This document shows, in pieces, positions 44,728 to 52,823 of a stretch of 64,000 bases of DNA (position 1 is its first letter; each line of letters opens with the position of its first letter). Location of the stretch: contig CAZXMW010000011.1 of assembly GCA_964641415.1 (NCBI GenBank), forward strand, positions 1 to 64,000. Direction: 5' to 3'. Made by a program: the position numbers and the translations under genes. The notes below the pieces were generated by a model that searched no databases, was not told where the DNA came from, and was given only the letters and a program-made list of their open reading frames with translations. Source of the DNA: JAHECW01 sp964641415 (lineage in GTDB: Bacteria; Acidobacteriota; Thermoanaerobaculia; Thermoanaerobaculales; Sulfomarinibacteraceae).

Positions 44728-45891
44728 TCACGATCCGGACTCGTCGGCCTTCGGCGTCACCGGCAAACCAGGCCGCGCCCGCTGCAGCCCCTTCGACACG
44801 TAGCGCTCGCCCGGCTCGAGGCCGGCGAGCACCACCCGCAGCATGTCCGCCTCGAGGGGCCCGGGCTCGACGGAGCGCTTCTCGACCACGTTGCCGTCGC
44901 CGACGATCATCAGGTAGCGGCCGCCGAGATCGGTGCCGAGGGCCGTTTCCTCGACCAGCAGGGCGTCCTCGATGGTCTCGCCGGGTAGCCGGACGTGGAC
45001 GAAGAAGCCGGGCAGGACCATGGCGTCGGGATTGGGGAAGATGCCGCGTACCTGCATGGTGCCGGTCGCCGGGTCGACGGTGTTGTCGATGGCGTCGATG
45101 GTGCCGTCGATTTCGAGGCCGGTTTCCTTGAGCACGAGGGTGATCGGGATGTTGTCCTCGGAGGTCGGCCTCTTGTGGCCGCCGCGATCCGCCAGACCTT
45201 GCGCGATCAGGCGCTCCGACACGTCGAAGTAGGCATAGATCGGGTCGATCTGCCGCACCGTGGCGAGCAGGGTCGTCTCACCGGCGCCGACCAGATTGCC
45301 GACGTCGACGAAATTGCGGCTCACCATGCCGTCGATGGGCGACGTGACTGTGGTGTAGCCGAGCTGGATCTCGGCGTTGGTCAGCTCTGCGCCGGCCTGC
45401 AGGACGGCAGCCGACGCCTGGTCACGCTCGGCCCGCGCCCGGGTCACCTCCTGCTGGCTGACCGCGTTGGTTCTGACCGCCTGCTCGAGCCGATCGAGAT
45501 CGGATTCGGCACGGCTCAAAGCCGCCCTGGCCGACTCGAGACCCGCCGCGGCACGATCGCGCTGCGCCCAAAACGGCGCCGGTTCGATGACGAACAGAGT
45601 TTGGCCGGCCCGGACATACGAGCTCGGCTCGAACTCGACGGCGTTGAGAAAGCCCTGGACCCGCGCCCGCACCTCCACCGCCCGGCGGGCCTCGGTGGTG
45701 CCGGTGAACTCCTCGAAGAGCGTCACGTCCCGCTGCACCGGGGTCGCAACCGTGACCTCGGCCGGCGGCCGCTGTGCCACCACGGGCTCCTCACGGCATC
45801 CGGCGGCGGTGCTGATCGCCAGCAGGAGCGCTGCTGCGATGGGAAGTTTGGCGGCGGTCCGGCCCGACGACATTCTGAGCCTGATTGTCAT
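44728..45891 (-). CDS. RND efflux periplasmic adaptor lipoprotein (MFP)
   Basis: A 387-aa protein with a lipoprotein-type signal (LLLAISTAAGCREE). A biotinyl-lipoyl half motif EVRARVQGFLNAVEF, a coiled-coil hairpin (about 95-165), the second lipoyl half (VTSPIDGMVSRNFVDVGNLV) and beta-barrel domains follow. It bridges pump and outer-membrane duct. ATG 45891 is favoured because a TTGACC-18-GACAAT promoter ends 8 nt upstream; a GTG at 45897 is possible. Confidence 0.93.
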   Translation of the reverse strand: MTIRLRMSSGRTAAKLPIAAALLLAISTAAGCREEPVVAQRPPAEVTVATPVQRDVTLFEEFTGTTEARRAVEVRARVQGFLNAVEFEPSSYVRAGQTLFVIEPAPFWAQRDRAAAGLESARAALSRAESDLDRLEQAVRTNAVSQQEVTRARAERDQASAAVLQAGAELTNAEIQLGYTTVTSPIDGMVSRNFVDVGNLVGAGETTLLATVRQIDPIYAYFDVSERLIAQGLADRGGHKRPTSEDNIPITLVLKETGLEIDGTIDAIDNTVDPATGTMQVRGIFPNPDAMVLPGFFVHVRLPGETIEDALLVEETALGTDLGGRYLMIVGDGNVVEKRSVEPGPLEADMLRVVLAGLEPGERYVSKGLQRARPGLPVTPKADESGS

Positions 45892-45899
45892 GATCACGG

Positions 45900-45929
45900 A
45901 TTGTCGCCGACCTCCCGGCGCCGGGTCAA
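45900..45929 (-). promoter_or_regulatory. Promoter of the RND operon, leaderless
   Basis: On the minus strand TTGACC (45929-45924), 18-bp spacer, GACAAT (45905-45900), then 8 nt to the ATG. It is one of the leaderless-type promoters that also has a recognisable -35. The nhaA gene is divergent; its own -10 candidate TATCAT is at 45953-45958. No regulator gene lies next to the operon. Confidence 0.65.
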
Positions 45930-45988
45930 GACACGAAGAGAGCGCGATGCCGTATCATCGGCCGCAACAGCACGGTCGGGAGGGGAAG

Positions 45989-47341
45989 ATGGCACGATCG
46001 ACGTCGGGGGGAGAAGGCAGGCGCTTCGTGACCTACTTCGAGTGGTTCGTCCACTCCGAGGTCACAGGCAGCGTGCTCCTGGTGAGCGCTGCCCTCGTCG
46101 CCATGGGCCTGGCCAACTCGGCGTGGTCGGGGACCTACTCCGACCTGCTTCACACCTACATCGGAATCTCCTGGGGCGACGCCACCTTCAAGCTCACCCT
46201 CCACCACTGGGTCAACGACGGGCTGATGGTGATCTTCTTCTTCGTGGTCGGCCTCGAGATCAAGCGCGAGCTCGTGGTCGGCGAGCTGTCCAGCCTCGAC
46301 AAGGCGAGCCTGCCGGTGGCGGCGGCCCTGGGCGGCATGGCGGTTCCGGCCCTGATCTACGCTGCCCTCAACGCGGGTGGGGCCGGCGCCGACGGCTGGG
46401 GTATTCCCATGGCCACCGACATCGCCTTCGCCCTCGGCGTGCTGGCGATCTTCGGCAGGCGCGTGCCGATCGGGCTCAAGGTCTTTCTGACCGCCGTCGC
46501 CATCGCCGACGACCTCGGCGCGGTGGCCGTGATCGCGATCTTCTACACCGAGCGGGTCAACCTGGTGGCCCTCGCCCTCGCCGTGGTGCTGCTGGCGGTG
46601 CTGTTGGCCGCCATCCGGCTGCGGGTCCGCCGCACCGGCTTCCTGCTCATTCTGATGATCGCGGTCTGGCTCGGCGTCTTCGCCTCGGGAATCCACGCCA
46701 CCGTCGCCGGCATTCTGCTCGCCATGGTGATTCCCGTCCGACCGCAGGTGAACGTCCGGCGTTTCGTCGACGAGGCCGAGGCGTTCCTTGAAACCGTCAA
46801 GCGCCGTCAGGAGGACCACGACTGCATCATCACCGACCGCGAGCAGCTCGAGGCGGTGGAGTTCGTCCACACCCGCTCCCACGAGACCCTGCCCGCCGGG
46901 CTCATGCTCGAGCGCTCCCTGCACCCGATCCAGGTCTGGCTCATCCTGCCCCTGTTCGCCCTGGCCAACGCCGGCGTGACGATCGACAGCCACATCCTCG
47001 AGGCCCTCGACAACCCGATCAGCCTCGGGATTCTCCTCGGTTTGGCGGTCGGCAAGCCCCTGGGCATCGTCGTCCTGGCCTGGCTGGCCGTGAAAGCGCG
47101 GCTCGGCGCCCTGCCCGCCGGGGTGACCTGGTCCCAGATCGTCGGCGTCGGCTGCCTGGCCGGAATCGGCTTCACCATGTCCCTGTTCATCACCGACCTC
47201 GCCTTCGCCGACGAGGCCATGACCAACGGCGCCAAGCTCGGCACCCTGATGGCGTCCCTGCTGTCGGCCGCCGTCGGGGTGGCGATCCTGAGCCGCGCCC
47301 TGCCGTCGGGCCGCGCCGACGACAGCCCCGGGGAACCCTGA
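45989..47341 (+). CDS. nhaA: Na+/H+ antiporter NhaA
   Basis: A 450-aa antiporter with 11-12 TM helices. WVNDGLMVIFFFVVGLEIKRE is the conserved TM2 region, and the ion-binding pair of Asp is in AVAIADDLGAVAVIAIFYT. GIPMATDIAFALGVLAI and GIGFTMSLFITDLAF are further family marks. A long cytoplasmic insert (about 230-300: VNVRRFVDEAEAFLETVKRRQ) separates the halves, as in the longer NhaA forms. ATG 45989 has GGGAGGGG upstream. Confidence 0.95.
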   Translation: MARSTSGGEGRRFVTYFEWFVHSEVTGSVLLVSAALVAMGLANSAWSGTYSDLLHTYIGISWGDATFKLTLHHWVNDGLMVIFFFVVGLEIKRELVVGELSSLDKASLPVAAALGGMAVPALIYAALNAGGAGADGWGIPMATDIAFALGVLAIFGRRVPIGLKVFLTAVAIADDLGAVAVIAIFYTERVNLVALALAVVLLAVLLAAIRLRVRRTGFLLILMIAVWLGVFASGIHATVAGILLAMVIPVRPQVNVRRFVDEAEAFLETVKRRQEDHDCIITDREQLEAVEFVHTRSHETLPAGLMLERSLHPIQVWLILPLFALANAGVTIDSHILEALDNPISLGILLGLAVGKPLGIVVLAWLAVKARLGALPAGVTWSQIVGVGCLAGIGFTMSLFITDLAFADEAMTNGAKLGTLMASLLSAAVGVAILSRALPSGRADDSPGEP

Positions 47342-47395
47342 GGCCGTGCCCCTGGTCGCTGTCCTGCTGCCCTTCGCCGCCGCCTTCGCGGCGCC

Positions 47396-47614
47396 GTGGC
47401 CGGCGGTCTCGCCCTTCTCGCCGGGCTGGTCATGGCGAGCTCGCCGAGCATCTCTGCGCAGAGAGTTCGGATACAGGCGCCCCCTCCGGCGCCGCTGAAG
47501 CCGGACCGACCCCCAGCGGTTGCTCCCGAGACGGGCGGCAGGTATGAGATACTGCGCGGGAATCTCAGATCTTCGCGCCGCGGCGCGCGACACAGGAGTG
47601 CAGCATGGAAGTGA
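47396..47614 (+). CDS. Doubtful small exported protein ORF
   Basis: A GTG-started 72-aa frame in the nhaA-STAS gap with a signal-like start (GGLALLAGLVMASSPSISAQ) and a Pro-rich tail. Its 3' end overlaps the STAS gene start. There is no clear Shine-Dalgarno, and the gap also holds the STAS promoter candidate (GATACT, 47548-47553). I consider it more likely non-coding. Confidence 0.2.
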   Translation: MAGGLALLAGLVMASSPSISAQRVRIQAPPPAPLKPDRPPAVAPETGGRYEILRGNLRSSRRGARHRSAAWK

Positions 47615-47949
47615 CCAGGCGTGAGACCGGCGGCGTGGTGATACTCGATCTCGACGGCAAGCTGACCATCGGGCAGGGCGACGTGGTGCTGCGGGGCGCC
47701 TTCGTCGACGAGTTCGACGTCGGCCAGCGCAAGCTCATCGTCAACCTCGGCGGGGTCAAGGTCATCGACTCGTCGGGCCTCGGCGAGCTCATCCGCTGCA
47801 AGGTGACCGGGTCCGAGAAGGGGGCCGAGATCAAGCTGCTCCACCCCAACCTCAAGGCGCGCAAGCTCATCACCATGGCGCAACTGGTCGGGGTCTTCGA
47901 GATGTTCGACGACGAGCAGATGGCGGTCGCCTCGTTCGCGACCGAGTGA
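47605..47949 (+). CDS. STAS-domain anti-sigma factor antagonist
   Basis: A 114-aa single STAS domain: VVILDLDGKLTIGQGDVVLR, then VNLGGVKVIDSSGLGELIRCK, where the Ser of DSSGLGEL is the usual phosphorylation site of SpoIIAA/RsbV-type switches. Partner-switch kinases or phosphatases are not adjacent. Shine-Dalgarno AGGAG lies 8 nt before the ATG; a GATACT -10 candidate at 47548-47553 gives a leader of about 45 nt. Confidence 0.9.
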   Translation: MEVTRRETGGVVILDLDGKLTIGQGDVVLRGAFVDEFDVGQRKLIVNLGGVKVIDSSGLGELIRCKVTGSEKGAEIKLLHPNLKARKLITMAQLVGVFEMFDDEQMAVASFATE

Positions 47950-48158
47950 TTCGCGACGCCGGTCCGACAGGATCGGCGACCTCCGGTGCTCAGCCTCGTC
48001 CGGAGTCGGCCCGAAAGTCGGGGACTGCCCGCTGTCGGCCTCCGCTCCTCGTCGCTGCGGAGGGCCGGCGTCGTCGCCGCCGCAGCTCGGGAATGAACCT
48101 CCGCCCCAGGCCCGGCCGGTCGAGGACGCGATGAGCGGCGTCCTCACAGCGTCGCGCG
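47950..48158. other. Convergent spacer, nothing recognised
   Basis: A 209-bp gap between the STAS stop (+) and the end of the carboxypeptidase-regulatory-repeat gene (-). I see no gene, repeat or convincing terminator. Confidence 0.4.
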
Positions 48159-51100
48159 TCACCTCAGGTCGAGGGTCACCGTGTCATGCTCCACCGTCGC
48201 GACCGTGCCTTCCCGGGTGATTCCGGCCCGGGTGACCACCACGCGGTAGTCGTCCGCCCTGAGCGGCCCGATCCGGACCCCGTCCGGTCCGGGCAACGGC
48301 GGACTGACCATCATCAGCAGGCTGGTCAGGTCGATGCCGTCGGCGGTCAGCACGCGCATGGCCGGGGTCCGCTCCACCGGCCCAAGGAGAACGTCGATGA
48401 CGCCGCCACGACCGAGCTCGACCGCCGCGTCGCGCCGGTCGCCGTCGTCGACAGCCAGCTCGGCGCCACAGCCGGCGGCGCCGCCGTAGGCCGCGGCGCA
48501 CGGCCGGTATCGTCCGGCCTCGACACCGGTGAAGACGGCGATTCCCTGACTGTCGGTGAAGCCGGTCAGGGTCGTCGCGCCGACCAGGTAGACCGGCGCG
48601 CCGCCCAGGGAACCGCCGGCCGACGTCACGACGAGCGTCAGCTCGGCGCCGTCGGGCGGCCCGAGCTCGAGGGTCAGCGGACCGGCCCGTTGACCCGGCC
48701 GCAGCTCGACCTCGATCGGGGCCGCCTCGCTGAACTCGCCGTGGGCGGCGGCCACCCGGACCGCGCCGGGATCCAACCCGAAGAAGCTGAAGCCCCCGTC
48801 GCCGTCGCTGTACCCGTCGGCGAGCGGCCGGTTGCCAAGATCGACCACGAGCACCGCGGCGCCCGCCACCGGCATGCCGTCGGGGTCGACGACGACGCCG
48901 TCGACGCCGGAGTCTGAGAATCGGATCAGGCAGCGGTGGACCTCGGTCTGAGGCACCACCAGCTCACGGCTCACCGGGGAGGCGCCGGGGTCCGGAGGCG
49001 TGTACGACGCGGTGTAGATCCCCGGCAGCACGCCGTCGGCGGCGAAGCGGCCGTCGCCGGCGACGACGACGCTGCGCGGCGCCTGGTCGATGCCGAAGAA
49101 CCGGCGTCGGTCGGCGTCGGTCTGGACCATGACCACCATGCCGTCGCCGCGGGCGCCGGCGGTGGCCAGCACCAGATGACCACCGGCTGCCGGGCGGTCG
49201 CCGATCAACACCTGACCCTCGAGGCGCATCCCGCCGAGCCGCAGCTCGACGGTGGCGATCTCGTCGGCGCCGCCCTCGACGGTGGCCCGGGCGGATGCCT
49301 CACCGCGGCTCGCGGTCACGACCCACCGCCCGGCGGGCAGGTGCTCGGTTCGGAACCAACCGTCGTGGTCGGTGCTTGCGGTCGCTTCCGGAACGTAGGC
49401 GTAGGCGGCGTCCTCGCTGAGCTCCACCGCGACGCCGGTCTGCGGTCGTCCAGACCGGTCGATCACCTGGCCGACCACGGTCAGCCCCCGACCGAGAGTG
49501 ATGTCGCCGAGATCGGCCCCGATTTCGTCGGGCTCGACCCCGTCGCGTCGCCAGGCGGCGTAGCCCGGCGCCCGGACCACCGCGCGGCAGGCGCCCGGGT
49601 CGAGGCCCTCGAGCAGGAAGACGCCGTCGGCGTCGGTCAGAGCCTGGGGCGGCCGGTCGAGCCAGACCGGCTTGCGGAACTGGTGCGGCGAGCCCGGTTC
49701 GCAGGTCACCCGCGCGCCCGGCAGCGGCTGCGCGGTGCGGCCGTCGAGCACCCGGCCGCCGATCGCGAGCCCGCGCTCGGGGACCGCGGCGGGCAGACGG
49801 GCCAGCTCGCCGGCGCCGAGCTCGACAACCTCGCTCGTCAGCGTCGCCGCACCGGGCAGTCGGACCTCGAGCCGATGGCGGCCGACATCGAGCCCCGAGG
49901 CGACCACGGCGCCGAGCTCGGCGTCCCACCGAGCCTGCCCCTCGCGGACTTCGCGGCCCCGGTCGTCGACCTGGACCCACACGGCGACGACGTCTCCGGG
50001 CGCGAAACTGCGGTCTGTCAGCATCGGCCACTCGAGGCCGCCGCCCAGGGGCAGGTGGAGCACGGTCTCGGCCGGGCCGGTGTCGATCTCGCCCTGCCAC
50101 GGCCGCAGCCGGTCGGCGAAGACCTTGAGCACCAGGGCGCCGCCGGGCGTGACGCCCGGAAAGAGCACAACCCCGTCGTCGTCGGCCGCGAAGCGCCGGA
50201 ACGCCTCGGTGTCGATGACCTGGGCGCCGGCGACCGGCCGGTCGAGCTCGTCGCGGATGACGAGCCGCAGATCGTGGCCCGGTGCGAGCTCCAGCCGCAC
50301 CGGCGCCGAGGCGACCGCCGGGTCGAGCTCCAGGCTCCGCTCGGCACAGGCGAAGCCCTGGGCGCACACCCGGATCGTGACCTCTCCGGCGAGCAGCCCG
50401 CCGACCGTGAACCGGCCGTCGGCGTCGGACCGACTCTGCTGACGGTAGCGGAAGTCGTCGAGTTCGGCGATTCGCCCGGCAACGGTGACGTCGGCGCCGG
50501 CGACCGGCGCGCCGCGACGGTCGACCACCGCGCCGCTGACCGCCAGGCCGCGCTGAAGAGTGATCGTCAGACGCTGCGGCAGAGCGTCGATTCGACCCAC
50601 GACCGGCGCCCGCCCGGCGACCCACACCACGCCGAGGTAGCTTTCGGCGCTGTCCAGATCCGCGACACGGAGGGCGCCGTCGGCCTCGATCTCGTGCTCG
50701 GCGGCGACGCTGTGAAAGGGCGCGAACGGGGACAGGTCAGCGTGCTGGGCGAGCCACAGCCGGCCCCCGCCGGCGGGCCGCAGCTCGAGATCGAGATCGG
50801 CACGCGCCTCGAGCAGAACCACGTGCCGCCGCTGACCGGGCGCGACGGTGACGGTCGTCGGGCGGTAGCCGGGGGCGGCGATCGCCAGCGCCTCGCCGCC
50901 GAAGCAGGCCAGGTCGAGCCGGCCGCCGGGCGCCGACCAGCGCGCCGCGGCGATGGTCTTCGGCGCGTCGGTGTCGAGCCAGCGCAGCCGGCCCGAGGTC
51001 ACGGGCTCGCCGGTGGCGGCGTCGAGCACCAGCAGCCGGGCGGTGGCCATCTCGGGCAGCCGCAGCACGGCATCGGCGTCGATGCCGATTCGCACCGGGA

Positions 51101-51257
51101 TGCCGGCGCCGTCGCGAACCCAGGCGCCGTCGGGGTCGGCCTCAACCCTGGCCCGATCGACGACGAGGCCATCGGGGCCGAACACCTGCGGCGCGGCGCC
51201 GAGCACCGCAGCCGCCAGCACGACCAATGCTGTCACGCCCGTGATCCGACGCTGCAT
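48159..51257 (-). CDS. Large secreted protein with carboxypeptidase-regulatory-like repeats
   Basis: A 1032-aa exported protein (signal peptide ITGVTALVVLAAAVLGAA). It consists of about eight to ten beta-sandwich modules of the carboxypeptidase-regulatory (transthyretin-like) type, each with a GxVvDrrGxPVaGAxV opening: GAVVDRRGAPVAGADVTVAG, GRVLDGRTAQPLPGARV, GQVIDRSGRPQTGVAV, GVVVDPDGMPVAGAAV. Such modules are structural or binding units on the cell surface. No catalytic domain seen. It follows the propeller gene by 38 bp on the same strand and probably belongs to the peptide-propeller unit. Confidence 0.82.
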   Translation of the reverse strand: MQRRITGVTALVVLAAAVLGAAPQVFGPDGLVVDRARVEADPDGAWVRDGAGIPVRIGIDADAVLRLPEMATARLLVLDAATGEPVTSGRLRWLDTDAPKTIAAARWSAPGGRLDLACFGGEALAIAAPGYRPTTVTVAPGQRRHVVLLEARADLDLELRPAGGGRLWLAQHADLSPFAPFHSVAAEHEIEADGALRVADLDSAESYLGVVWVAGRAPVVGRIDALPQRLTITLQRGLAVSGAVVDRRGAPVAGADVTVAGRIAELDDFRYRQQSRSDADGRFTVGGLLAGEVTIRVCAQGFACAERSLELDPAVASAPVRLELAPGHDLRLVIRDELDRPVAGAQVIDTEAFRRFAADDDGVVLFPGVTPGGALVLKVFADRLRPWQGEIDTGPAETVLHLPLGGGLEWPMLTDRSFAPGDVVAVWVQVDDRGREVREGQARWDAELGAVVASGLDVGRHRLEVRLPGAATLTSEVVELGAGELARLPAAVPERGLAIGGRVLDGRTAQPLPGARVTCEPGSPHQFRKPVWLDRPPQALTDADGVFLLEGLDPGACRAVVRAPGYAAWRRDGVEPDEIGADLGDITLGRGLTVVGQVIDRSGRPQTGVAVELSEDAAYAYVPEATASTDHDGWFRTEHLPAGRWVVTASRGEASARATVEGGADEIATVELRLGGMRLEGQVLIGDRPAAGGHLVLATAGARGDGMVVMVQTDADRRRFFGIDQAPRSVVVAGDGRFAADGVLPGIYTASYTPPDPGASPVSRELVVPQTEVHRCLIRFSDSGVDGVVVDPDGMPVAGAAVLVVDLGNRPLADGYSDGDGGFSFFGLDPGAVRVAAAHGEFSEAAPIEVELRPGQRAGPLTLELGPPDGAELTLVVTSAGGSLGGAPVYLVGATTLTGFTDSQGIAVFTGVEAGRYRPCAAAYGGAAGCGAELAVDDGDRRDAAVELGRGGVIDVLLGPVERTPAMRVLTADGIDLTSLLMMVSPPLPGPDGVRIGPLRADDYRVVVTRAGITREGTVATVEHDTVTLDLR

Positions 51258-51295
51258 CGTGCCCTCCGTGGCGACGCGGCCATCGCAAGTCGACG

Positions 51296-52369
51296 TCAGT
51301 TGTCAAGGCCGGTGATCGACACCATCCATGCGGTGGTCGCCGAGCCCGGCTCCCAGCCCTTCTGCCCGACCAGGACAAGCTGACCGAAGCCGGCGTCGGC
51401 CACCGTCAGCCGGCCGCCGCCGACGCCCGGGATCTCGATGCCGGTGGCCACCGGCTCGCCGTTCGGACGGTACAGGTCGAGCTCGTGCCTCTGCCTCAGG
51501 TCGCCGTCCGGCACCCCGACCACGATCGCCACCAGGTCGGCGTCGAGCGCGACCGGGCGCTTGACCTGGACCTGGGCCAGGCTCCAACGCGAGTAGGTCT
51601 CGCGGCCCGAGGCGTCGTGAACCGGCTCGTAGCCGGCGAAGTTCGGCGGCCGGAAGCGCGGGTTCGCCCCCCTCCAGGCACGAACCAGGCGGTCGCGCTC
51701 GTCGAAGACGAAGACCCCGTAGCTCAGTGGGTCGACGTAGAGCCAGCCGCCGCCGGGAAGCGCCCCGATACCACCCGCGGTCGGCCCGGCGAAGTGGATC
51801 CTCTTGACCACCTCGGGGACCGGCATCGACGCCGGATACTCCTGAAGCGGCACCACCGAGCCGTCGTCGTACTGGACGAACAGGTAGGGCACACCGCCGC
51901 CCGACACGGTCTGGCTCGCGGTGCCGGCAACCACCATCCGGTCGGCGAGAACCAGCGGCTGAGCTCCGGCGCCGGTGGTCAGGGACGGGTACTCCTGGAC
52001 GAAGCTGAAATCCTCGTCATAGTAGATCCAGAAGTAACGGTCGCCGTGGACGACGCAGCGGCCGGCGCCGCAGCCCAGGTGCTGCGGTCCCGTGACCTGG
52101 CCCCGCTTGGTGCCCATCGCCACGACCGCGCCCCGGTCGGCGCCGGACCTCAGATCGATCTCGCGCAGCCCGTTGGTGTAGTCGGGCAGCAGCAGCCGGT
52201 CGCCCCGGACCACGGCATCGACCACCATGTAGGCGGGCGCCTCGAGCTCGACCGCGCGCACCTCGCACCGCAGCGACGAGCTGACCGCGGCGGGCTCGAA
52301 GGCGCCGGCGGAACAAACCGACAAGCCGACGCCGGCCACGCCGACGACGATCGGAAGGACCCGGATCAC
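51296..52369 (-). CDS. Secreted six-bladed beta-propeller-like protein
   Basis: A 357-aa protein with signal peptide VLPIVVGVAGVGLSVCSAGA. The body has repeated strand-turn motifs (YMVVDAVVRGDRLLLPDYTNGLREIDL, GGWLYVDPLSYGVFVFDERDRLVRAWRG, LVAIVVGVPDGDLRQRHELDLYRPNG) like NHL/6-bladed propeller proteins. Two Cys (GCGAGRCVVHG) may form a disulfide. The GTG at 52369, with AGGA upstream, gives a proper signal peptide. It starts 10 nt after the stop of the exported peptide gene. Confidence 0.72.
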   Translation of the reverse strand: MIRVLPIVVGVAGVGLSVCSAGAFEPAAVSSSLRCEVRAVELEAPAYMVVDAVVRGDRLLLPDYTNGLREIDLRSGADRGAVVAMGTKRGQVTGPQHLGCGAGRCVVHGDRYFWIYYDEDFSFVQEYPSLTTGAGAQPLVLADRMVVAGTASQTVSGGGVPYLFVQYDDGSVVPLQEYPASMPVPEVVKRIHFAGPTAGGIGALPGGGWLYVDPLSYGVFVFDERDRLVRAWRGANPRFRPPNFAGYEPVHDASGRETYSRWSLAQVQVKRPVALDADLVAIVVGVPDGDLRQRHELDLYRPNGEPVATGIEIPGVGGGRLTVADAGFGQLVLVGQKGWEPGSATTAWMVSITGLDN

Positions 52370-52379
52370 GAGGTCCTGA

Positions 52380-52580
52380 TCAGTCCGGATAGACGTAGAT
52401 GACGTAGCAGTCGTACGGCAGCGGTGCACAGCCGTTCGGGTGGTTCGGCGTGTACACCTGATAGCCCCACTGCTGAACGGCGGCATCGACCGGGGTCGGC
52501 GCGACGGTGATGGTCACCGCCAACGCGATCAGCCAGATCGCGACCGCGACGACGGTCAGGCGACTCCTCCTCAACTTCAT
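52380..52580 (-). CDS. 66-aa exported Cys-pair peptide
   Basis: A GGAGG 5 nt before the ATG and a consensus promoter support this small gene. The product has a Lys/Arg N-terminus and a hydrophobic core (LTVVAVAIWLIALAVTITVA), with likely cleavage near residue 33. The mature peptide is about 33 residues, aromatic-rich, with C51 and C58 (NGCAPLPYDCYVIYVYPD). I do not recognise it. It recalls the small NVEALA-type exported peptides that precede six-bladed propeller genes in Bacteroidota, though I see no NVEALA motif. Confidence 0.72.
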   Translation of the reverse strand: MKLRRSRLTVVAVAIWLIALAVTITVAPTPVDAAVQQWGYQVYTPNHPNGCAPLPYDCYVIYVYPD

Positions 52581-52611
52581 GGTGCCCTCCAAGCGAAGTT
52601 CGATGGCTGTC

Positions 52612-52640
52612 ATGGTAGGGCCGGATGTCGCAAGTGTCAA
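52612..52640 (-). promoter_or_regulatory. Consensus promoter of the exported peptide operon
   Basis: On the minus strand TTGACA (52640-52635), 17-bp spacer, TACCAT (52617-52612). The start site should be near 52605, giving a leader of about 25 nt with a GGAGG. The exact spacing shows that TACCAT serves as a -10 in this genome. Confidence 0.85.
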
Positions 52641-52823
52641 GCAAGACGCGACCGTTCCTGACATCTTGGCGGACAACCGCACGAATTGGCCGGGTCGAGC
52701 ACGTTCGCACCGGGCGGACCCGGCTCCAGGCCGGGCTCTCCCGGCAGGAAATCCGGCCCTGTCGGGGTCGTTGGCGGTCGGCCGCCGGATTGGCGGCCCC
52801 GGCAGGCGAGCCGACCTCGAGCC
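52641..52823. other. Spacer upstream of the peptide promoter
   Basis: 183 bp between the TerB-protease stop and the peptide promoter. No gene or repeat seen. Confidence 0.4.

Noticed and set aside
41528..44803. 1091-codon plus-strand frame opposite the RND pump
   Set aside because: His/Asp/Gly-rich shadow of a clear AcrB-type gene; no domain, signal or start site.
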